A DNA stretch of 64,000 nucleotides. Origin: a virus. Below are positions 58,064 to 64,000 of this stretch, piece after piece. The position numbers were made by a program, and so were the translations under genes. Location of the stretch: IMG/VR virus record IMGVR_UViG_3300025917_000002, positions 1 to 64,000 of that record; one strand, given 5' to 3'. Position 1 is the first letter of the stretch; each line of letters opens with the position of its first letter. The notes under the pieces were generated by a model. That model was not told where the DNA came from and ran no database searches. It saw only the letters and a program-made list of their open reading frames with translations.

Positions 58064-58519
58064 ATGAAACAGTTAATGCTTGGATTCGTTCTTACGGGGC
58101 TTTTGATAAGTCTCGCCTCGGCTGCGCCGAGGATACCTAGTACAAAGGAGAGAGTAATGCCAACTGGAACCATAGCTGTCAATTCGTCAAGCCAATTAAC
58201 CCTTGGCGGTACGGTTGTGTTTGATGTGACTTTTGACCCGCCGAACCTAGACCAAAAAACAAAGCCATCCGGCGGGGTACGAATCATGTTGGAAGCCTCT
58301 GTCCCGGTAGGATCAGGCCCGCCCGGTGATGTTCTGTACCGTGATGAAAAACATTACGATCAGCCTTTTGTATTAGGCGAAGGCGGGACTTGGGAAGGTA
58401 CACAATGGAGTGACGTGGGAGGCCCGGCGCACATACGAGCCGATCTTTTCTACTGGGACTACAAAGACCCGCAGCAGCGCTTCAAGTGGCTGGCGACTGT
58501 CGAATTCGAGGCGAACTAG
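58064..58519 (+). CDS. Secreted or dual-start protein
   Basis: 151 residues with a good signal peptide (residues 1-20, S-L-A-S-A-A). AAGGAG precedes the ATG at 58064 and AAAGGAGAG precedes an in-frame ATG at 58157 (residue 32), which would produce a shorter cytosolic form. The mature part is beta-rich. Could be an exported factor or a virion protein. Confidence 0.55.
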   Translation: MKQLMLGFVLTGLLISLASAAPRIPSTKERVMPTGTIAVNSSSQLTLGGTVVFDVTFDPPNLDQKTKPSGGVRIMLEASVPVGSGPPGDVLYRDEKHYDQPFVLGEGGTWEGTQWSDVGGPAHIRADLFYWDYKDPQQRFKWLATVEFEAN

Positions 58520-58649
58520 TCTAAATGGCTTGGGGGAGTATCTGAAAAAACCGCCAGCACTCTTATGGCGCTGACGGCTGCCGCGCCAACTAAATGAAAG
58601 GAAAACGTGGCAATACGGTCAGTATAGTCTTTATTTCTCGGATCACCTA

Positions 58650-60500
58650 ATGTCTTGGGGAGTACCAAAACTAGGGACGTTGGTTGAAGACCCTGTGAGC
58701 GGGGGCAACTTCACCCTAATTGAGCCCGCGGGCGTGGCACAGGGTGACCTGATGATTGCCTGTATTGCCTACCGTGGTAATGCGGCGATTACGGCTCCTG
58801 CTGGCTGGTCTACCGTAGCCACGGCGCAAAACACGGGCGACACCGACGCCACAAACGGCATCGCGAGTGGCGTGATGTTCTACATCACTCGTGGCGCGTC
58901 TGCCCCTGATCTAGTTTGCACGCGGACAGCCGGGGATGTGGTTCAGGCACGGGTTATTTCTTACTCAGGATATTCGGGTGTATACGATACTGGCACGTCT
59001 CGCACGCTCGCTGTTGCCTCGGCTACTGCTACGACGGCCTCGTTCGACACCGTTGTAGCGAACGAACTAATCGTTGCTATGGTGTCGGGCGGGGATAATT
59101 ACAGCGTTTCGACGGGCTTCGATGCGACTGATCCGGCTACCGCATCAGGTACAACCGCCGACACAACGACAGCTCCAACAGCAGGGACGTGGATACTCCG
59201 ACACCTATCGGGGACGGGGACAGGTGCCGACTCAACTTTGGTGATAGGCGATGCAATTCGAGCGACGGCGGGCGCGACCGGGCAGATATCTTGTGTGCTA
59301 TCAGGAATAGCCCAACAGGTGATGGTTGCGGGCGCGTTCAAGGTCAGGTATGCGACGGTTGTGTTGAATAGCCCTGCTGATGCGTCGTCGGATCCAGATA
59401 CAACGCCTACACTGGACTTTACCGGCACGGACCCAGATGGCGATTCGCTTGAGTACAACGTACGAATAAGTGGTGTAATTGATAAATATAGTGATGGCAA
59501 TATAAGTGGTTACTCGTCGTTTGGCGCGACCACTGGCGATCACGGTAACGGGCAATCATTTACTGGTACGGGTCAAACCCTACGCGCTGTCGAGTTTATG
59601 TTAGCAAACTTGTTAGGGTGTACCGGGAACGCAGTAGCAAAGATTTATGCGCATTCTGGTGCGTTTGGTACGTCATCTGTCCCCACCGGAGCAGCACTGG
59701 CTGTCTCTGATAATCTTGATGTGTCCACGCTGCCAACAGCACTAGATTATACATCTTCAACGGTTTTAACTTTTTCGGGTGCTAATCAAATTGTTTTAAC
59801 CAACGGTACGAAATATGTGGTTAGTTTGGAATATGAATCTGGCAGCACTCTTAGCATTCGATTGGGTATAGATACTACATCTCCTGGCCATGCTGGAAAT
59901 TGTATCATCAAGAATAGTTCTGATGTGTGGAACGCGCTGAACACCACCGACATCTGCTTTTCTGTGGATTTCTTTGTACTCAATAAGTTCTCTGCGTCAG
60001 ATGCGGGGTTCGTCAATCCGGATACAGGCGGAGATACCCACCCGTTTAATTCAGGCGAGAACATTCAATATACAGTTCAGGCAGGAGACGCCTTAGCCCC
60101 TGAGACTTATTCTTGGCGGGTCCGGGCTATTGATCCTGCTGGCAGTAACAGCTATGGAGAGTGGTCAGCAACACGGAGCTTTACCATTACGGTCGTAGGA
60201 AGCACCAGCGAATCGGCTAGCCCTTCCGTCTCATCTTCCGTCTCTCCTTCCACGTCCCAATCGGTCTCGTCGTCTACCTCTGTATCCACGTCAGAGTCCG
60301 TTTCGCCGTCTGTAAGTTCGTCCATTTCACCATCGGTCAGCGAGAGCGCAAGTTCGAGCGTCAGCCCAAGCGCAAGCCCTTCAGCATCCCCATCAACCTC
60401 ACCATCATCAAGCGTCAGTCCGTCGGCGGGTATACAGCCATTACCCTTAGTCTTTTCCCGACGTGGTATGATACTGACACACAGGAGATATATCCCATGA
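58650..60500 (+). CDS. Fibre-like protein with FnIII-like region and (Ser-x)n tract
   Basis: 616 residues. Beta-rich throughout; residues 225-515 include a Fn3-like sequence (Y-S-W-R-V-R-A-I-D-P-A-G). A (Ser-x)n tract spans about 517-593, before a short basic tail (R-R-G-M-I-L-T-H-R-R). Likely a surface fibre. The stop overlaps the next start by ATGA. Confidence 0.6.
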   Translation: MSWGVPKLGTLVEDPVSGGNFTLIEPAGVAQGDLMIACIAYRGNAAITAPAGWSTVATAQNTGDTDATNGIASGVMFYITRGASAPDLVCTRTAGDVVQARVISYSGYSGVYDTGTSRTLAVASATATTASFDTVVANELIVAMVSGGDNYSVSTGFDATDPATASGTTADTTTAPTAGTWILRHLSGTGTGADSTLVIGDAIRATAGATGQISCVLSGIAQQVMVAGAFKVRYATVVLNSPADASSDPDTTPTLDFTGTDPDGDSLEYNVRISGVIDKYSDGNISGYSSFGATTGDHGNGQSFTGTGQTLRAVEFMLANLLGCTGNAVAKIYAHSGAFGTSSVPTGAALAVSDNLDVSTLPTALDYTSSTVLTFSGANQIVLTNGTKYVVSLEYESGSTLSIRLGIDTTSPGHAGNCIIKNSSDVWNALNTTDICFSVDFFVLNKFSASDAGFVNPDTGGDTHPFNSGENIQYTVQAGDALAPETYSWRVRAIDPAGSNSYGEWSATRSFTITVVGSTSESASPSVSSSVSPSTSQSVSSSTSVSTSESVSPSVSSSISPSVSESASSSVSPSASPSASPSTSPSSSVSPSAGIQPLPLVFSRRGMILTHRRYIP

Positions 60501-60985
60501 GCCGAATGTACCGAGTTCCGTTTACTGGCACCTTAACCAACGCAGGGGGCGACAGTGATTTGCTGAGCATCCAGCCCGCCGATGACAAGCCGTGTAAGAT
60601 CGCCGGGTGGTTTATTAGCCAAAGCTCGGAGATTGGTGATGTCCAAGAGGAGAATCTGCGCATTACTGTAAGGCACATGACCGCAACCGTTACTATTGGC
60701 AGTGGTGGGTCCGCAGTGACGCCTGTACCTCGGCGACCCGGTACTGACCTTGCTGCTGGATTCGTTGCGCGATGCAATGACACAACCGTTTCGACGACCA
60801 GTGGCACGAGCACAGTCTGTGAGGAGCTGGGATGGAACGAACGCAGCACTCCTTGGGAGCGGTTTATACCAGAAGAATTCCGGTTGCAGGCGGTGCAGGG
60901 TGAAGTGTTGATTGTCCGATGTGAATCAACTCCCGCTGACGACCTTACAATCGAAGTTACGTTCTTTGTCGAAGAAGAAGGCTAA
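60497..60985 (+). CDS. Beta-rich virion protein
   Basis: 162 residues, beta-rich with acidic end, no (Ser-x)n tract. Placed between two such proteins, so probably part of the same surface structure. Unassigned. Confidence 0.55.
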   Translation: MSRMYRVPFTGTLTNAGGDSDLLSIQPADDKPCKIAGWFISQSSEIGDVQEENLRITVRHMTATVTIGSGGSAVTPVPRRPGTDLAAGFVARCNDTTVSTTSGTSTVCEELGWNERSTPWERFIPEEFRLQAVQGEVLIVRCESTPADDLTIEVTFFVEEEG

Positions 60986-60992
60986 AAGCTGA

Positions 60993-62852
60993 GTGGCAAC
61001 TTTCCACCGTTATAGGCTATTCAAGCTACCGCGTGCGCGGTGGATACCTAGTCGCACCCAAGTTAGCCCTTCCACGTCCGAAAGCGCCAGTCCAAGTCTT
61101 AGTGAGTCGGTATCACCTAGCGTATCGCCGTCTGTTAGTCCAAGTGTCAGCCCCAGTGTAAGCCCATCTGTTTCTGAATCACCGTCACCGTCAGTATCTC
61201 CCTCAGAGAGCGCATCGGCGAGTGAATCAACGTCACCGTCGATCTCTGAGTCCGTTTCGCCGTCCACGTCGGAATCGTCATCCATCTCGCCGTCAACGTC
61301 CGAGTCGGCTTCTCCGTCAGCGTCCCCATCTGTAAGCCCGAGCTTATCGGAAAGTGCATCACCATCGGTTAGTCCCTCTACATCTGAGTCGATCTCACCA
61401 TCAGAGTCCGAAAGCTCAAGCCCGTCTCCGAGCGAGGGTGTAGAATGCGACGAGCCAAGGACCCCAAATATCACACGAAACCACGATGTCGGACAGAATG
61501 CGTGGGCTAATACCGACAACGCCAAGGTCCCAGATTCCGCCTTCGCTACCGTTCTTTTCCCTGTTGACGGAGCCTCACTGAGCGACTATCTCTTGGTCAG
61601 AGACTTCGGGTTTACAATCGACTCATACACCATCATCGAAGGCATAACGGTCGAGGTTCTGCGCAAAGCAGATATGCTCGGGGTTAAGAGTGCCAACATC
61701 AATCTCGTTAAGGATGCGGACCAAGCTGTTCCTGTAGTATTTTCTGGCAACGATCCGGCAGTTGGCGACACCCTGCCTCTTATATCTAACTACAAAGCCT
61801 ACGGTGGCACCTACGAACTATGGGGAATGAGCTGGACAGCGGCGGAGATTAACTCGCCCGCGTTCGGGGTGTGGATACAGCTTAATGGTATAGATACACC
61901 AGGGGCAACGGCTTCTATAGACGCTGTTCAGGTAACGGTCTGTTATCTACAGACTGCATCTGTGTCGGAGAGCGCATCGCCATCTGTATCGCCTTCGACT
62001 TCGGCGTCAACATCCGAGAGCCCAAGCCCCAGCCTGAGTGAGAGCGCAAGCCCGAGTGTTAGCCCGAGCACGAGCCCATCGGTCAGTGAATCGGCCAGCT
62101 CCTCAGTATCCGAGTCGGTGTCGGCGTCCACATCCGAGTCCGCTTCACCTAGTGTTAGCTCGTCGACTTCTCCGTCTGTATCACCGTCGGTATCGGTATC
62201 TGTGTCGGAGTCTGCGTCGCCTAGCGTTAGCTCCTCGGTGTCGCCTTCGGTGTCGGCCTCGGCTTCTGAGTCATCGTCCGAATCATCATCAGTCAGCGGC
62301 TCCGTGTCCCCATCGGTGTCACCGTCTACTAGCGAGAGTGCCAGTGCCTCAGTAAGTCCGTCGTTGTCACCAAGCGTTTCACCATCAGCGTCCCCAAGCG
62401 TAAGTCCCAGTCCAAGTGAAAGCGCAAGTGCCAGCGTTAGCCCTAGCATCAGTCCGTCTACCAGCCCATCGGCCAGTTCGTCAGTATCATCGTCATTATC
62501 AGAGAGCCCGTCACCATCGGCTTCACCGAGCGTAAGTCCATCTGTATCACCGTCTGCATCACCGTCTATATCACCGTCAACATCCGAGTCCGCCTCGATC
62601 AGCGGCAGTATATCACCATCTACATCACCATCACTGTCCCCCTCACTTTCGCTTAGTGCCAGCCCATCTCCCAGCCCTAGCTTCTCCTTCGCGGTCTGCC
62701 CGGAGGTGGGGGAGGCCGTAGCTACGTTCACGGTGGTAGCATGGAGCGGCCAAACATCGGGAGCGGCCACAGCGGTTCCAGCAGATGTTGCTTGGAGTGG
62801 TATTATCTCAGGGCAGGCAACGGCGGCGTTCACCGAGGTCCCATGCGTTTAG
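60993..62852 (+). CDS. Surface protein with two (Ser-x)n tracts
   Basis: 619 residues, GTG start. Basic N-terminus, a Ser tract (about 23-148), a beta domain (about 149-320, starting [10 protein letters not shown]), a second long Ser tract (about 322-566) and a hydrophobic beta end with A-W-S-G repeats. Likely an extended stalk carrying one globular module. Confidence 0.6.
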   Translation: MATFHRYRLFKLPRARWIPSRTQVSPSTSESASPSLSESVSPSVSPSVSPSVSPSVSPSVSESPSPSVSPSESASASESTSPSISESVSPSTSESSSISPSTSESASPSASPSVSPSLSESASPSVSPSTSESISPSESESSSPSPSEGVECDEPRTPNITRNHDVGQNAWANTDNAKVPDSAFATVLFPVDGASLSDYLLVRDFGFTIDSYTIIEGITVEVLRKADMLGVKSANINLVKDADQAVPVVFSGNDPAVGDTLPLISNYKAYGGTYELWGMSWTAAEINSPAFGVWIQLNGIDTPGATASIDAVQVTVCYLQTASVSESASPSVSPSTSASTSESPSPSLSESASPSVSPSTSPSVSESASSSVSESVSASTSESASPSVSSSTSPSVSPSVSVSVSESASPSVSSSVSPSVSASASESSSESSSVSGSVSPSVSPSTSESASASVSPSLSPSVSPSASPSVSPSPSESASASVSPSISPSTSPSASSSVSSSLSESPSPSASPSVSPSVSPSASPSISPSTSESASISGSISPSTSPSLSPSLSLSASPSPSPSFSFAVCPEVGEAVATFTVVAWSGQTSGAATAVPADVAWSGIISGQATAAFTEVPCV

Positions 62853-63052
62853 AGATGAGCATGAAACCAGAAACCTTGTTGAAGCTCGCCGCGTGGTTCG
62901 AGGCGAGGGCCAAACGAACGGAGTGTGGCGGTTGTAAGCGGCGGGCGCTCCGGTTGGCGCGGGTAGCTCGGCGGGCCGCACAGGCAAAAGTTGATGAAGC
63001 CCTAAACGTGGTAGAGGAGGCCAGTGGCAAAGAAAAGCAAGAACTTACGTAG
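62843..63052 (+). CDS. Small basic protein with C-x2-C
   Basis: 69 residues, mostly helical, with E-C-G-G-C-K-R-R. Three close ATG codons exist; the first is used because GAGG lies closest. It overlaps the previous stop by ten bases. Function unknown. Confidence 0.5.
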   Translation: MRLEMSMKPETLLKLAAWFEARAKRTECGGCKRRALRLARVARRAAQAKVDEALNVVEEASGKEKQELT

Positions 63053-64000
63053 CGGAATCCCGCTGCTCGGCGGATCGCTCATCGACGATCTGAACGCGAT
63101 GGGCGAAGCTGCGGGCAAGCCGGGTATGGGCACGAGGCTCGCTACTGAGCTGAACCGCCGCTTCATCACGATCAACACGAGACAGGACGCGCAGGCGGGG
63201 CTGCGGGGGTCAGTTGCGATTGCGCCCCAGAAACGGAGGGCGAGCAGGGGAGCCCCCGCGCCGGGGCTCTTGCTGCGCCAGAACCGAATCGGCGAAGTCG
63301 ATGACGCGATCAACGATGACGAGGTACCGAACTGGGGACAGGTCCGGGGGCTATTTACCTGCGAGCACTTCGGTGGGCACGTCAGCGGGTTTCCGGGGTG
63401 GGTTGAGGAGTGCGTTGAAGGAGAGAAGGCAGCAGCCGGTGAGGGCATTATGCCCTACTTCTTCGGCTGGACGGTCCACATTCCCCCCGAGGCAGATACG
63501 TTGGTTATCGACCCGTTTGCTGGCGAAACGGTTATACGCTTATGGTCATTCGTTCTACCGGAACCTGCCATAGTAGATCGTGTCAGCTACTATATGCAGA
63601 TATTTACTTTCACCTCTATACCTCCAACCATCAATATAGGTCTTTATGATGTCAATCTTAACCTGATTTTTGAGACTGGCGGGATAGATGTTAGTGACCC
63701 AGCAAATCCCGCAGTGGTAGAGGACGGAGCTTTCACCTTTGAGCTTGACCAATCTTACGATCTGGCGTCAGGTGAATACTTTCTTGCGTTTGCTAGCGGT
63801 GTCTGTATGCGAATGATCGGTATAGCTACCAGTCCGTTCTCACTGGCCTTGCTTAACCACGCCGAAGTGCAGGATGAAGGACTTACTACCCCCGGCCCCT
63901 ACGGTCTGCGATTTTTTGAGTTCGACGTTGGCACGTCTACCACAAAACCTTATGACGAATTGCCGTCTGTTATTGATGCAACCACTGGGACATTTGTAAA
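63024..64000 (+). CDS. Partial virion protein running off right edge
   Basis: The frame from GTG 63024 (GAGGAGG just upstream) is open to the end of the window: 325 residues seen. Basic Gly-rich N-terminus, then a beta-rich region from about residue 145 (F-F-G-W-T-V-H-I-P-P-E-A). It overlaps the previous gene in another frame. Probably another fibre or tail protein. Confidence 0.65.
   Translation, partial: MAKKSKNLRSGIPLLGGSLIDDLNAMGEAAGKPGMGTRLATELNRRFITINTRQDAQAGLRGSVAIAPQKRRASRGAPAPGLLLRQNRIGEVDDAINDDEVPNWGQVRGLFTCEHFGGHVSGFPGWVEECVEGEKAAAGEGIMPYFFGWTVHIPPEADTLVIDPFAGETVIRLWSFVLPEPAIVDRVSYYMQIFTFTSIPPTINIGLYDVNLNLIFETGGIDVSDPANPAVVEDGAFTFELDQSYDLASGEYFLAFASGVCMRMIGIATSPFSLALLNHAEVQDEGLTTPGPYGLRFFEFDVGTSTTKPYDELPSVIDATTGTFV

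Noticed and set aside
61943-62833. Long minus-strand frame over the Ser tract (also 52704-53558 and 61010-61525)
   Set aside because: The antisense frame of TCN/AGY-alternating codons is automatically open and gives monotonous D/G/L/A-rich protein; it has no start signal and the plus gene is clear.
1-64000. CRISPR array or integrase
   Set aside because: No regularly spaced direct repeats with unique spacers and no tyrosine or serine recombinase motif were seen; the (Ser-x)n DNA is degenerate coding repeat.

Overview
The window is a contiguous piece of a tailed double-stranded DNA bacteriophage genome, moderately GC rich, with small genes packed end to end, very many 4-base stop/start overlaps and no ribosomal or metabolic genes. 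A terminase, portal, Mu-type major head protein, tail/connector proteins, the C-terminal end of a large internal virion protein and a family A DNA polymerase identify it. The internal virion protein and the tail gene set favour a short-tailed (podovirus-like) particle; that is inference. No integrase or other lysogeny module was seen. The host is unknown, but it must recognise sigma70-type promoters (TTGACA / TATnnT), and several genes look leaderless. A virion gene enters from the left edge and a virion gene runs off the right edge, so the genome is longer than the window or circularly permuted.

Layout. (1) 1-7551, plus strand: end of the internal virion protein, then a lysis and membrane cassette with two copies of an overlapping spanin-like gene pair, a T4-type lysozyme carrying a C-terminal membrane anchor, and several holin-sized membrane proteins. 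(2) 7562-28685, minus strand: DNA polymerase I with an N-terminal uracil-DNA-glycosylase-like domain and an intein, a long run of tiny accessory genes (many zinc ribbons), an ssDNA-binding/RecA-like ATPase/RecB-like nuclease set, a SLOG protein, an SF3 helicase, a second run of tiny accessory genes and, at the divergent start, a ribbon-helix-helix regulator. (3) 28.7-31.7 kb: divergent control region, terminase-small-subunit-like gene, MazG-like pyrophosphohydrolase, HTH protein. (4) 31.7-49 kb, plus strand: large terminase with a class-3-type intein, Dam methylase, portal, two glycosyltransferase ORFs, scaffold-like protein, capsid proteins and an antisense HNH endonuclease gene. (5) 49-64 kb, plus strand: connector, tail and fibre proteins, four of which carry long (Ser-x)n tracts.

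How it works together. Early leftward transcription probably starts at 28.7 kb from a promoter overlapped by a palindrome that may be the operator of the first gene's own product; further minus promoters lie at 23.1 and 20.95 kb. Rightward promoters drive MazG (29.8), the pre-terminase genes (31.1), the J-domain gene (34.6), an RHH gene (39.5) and the head operon (45.1). In three places a promoter is followed within about 25-45 bases by an intrinsic terminator and then a gene, suggesting attenuation or antitermination. The most interesting possible system is the pairing of serine-rich virion tracts with two phage-encoded glycosyltransferase ORFs. Several accessory genes on the minus strand are broken by apparent one-base indels in short homopolymers; whether these are sequencing errors, decay or programmed shifts cannot be decided from the sequence alone.
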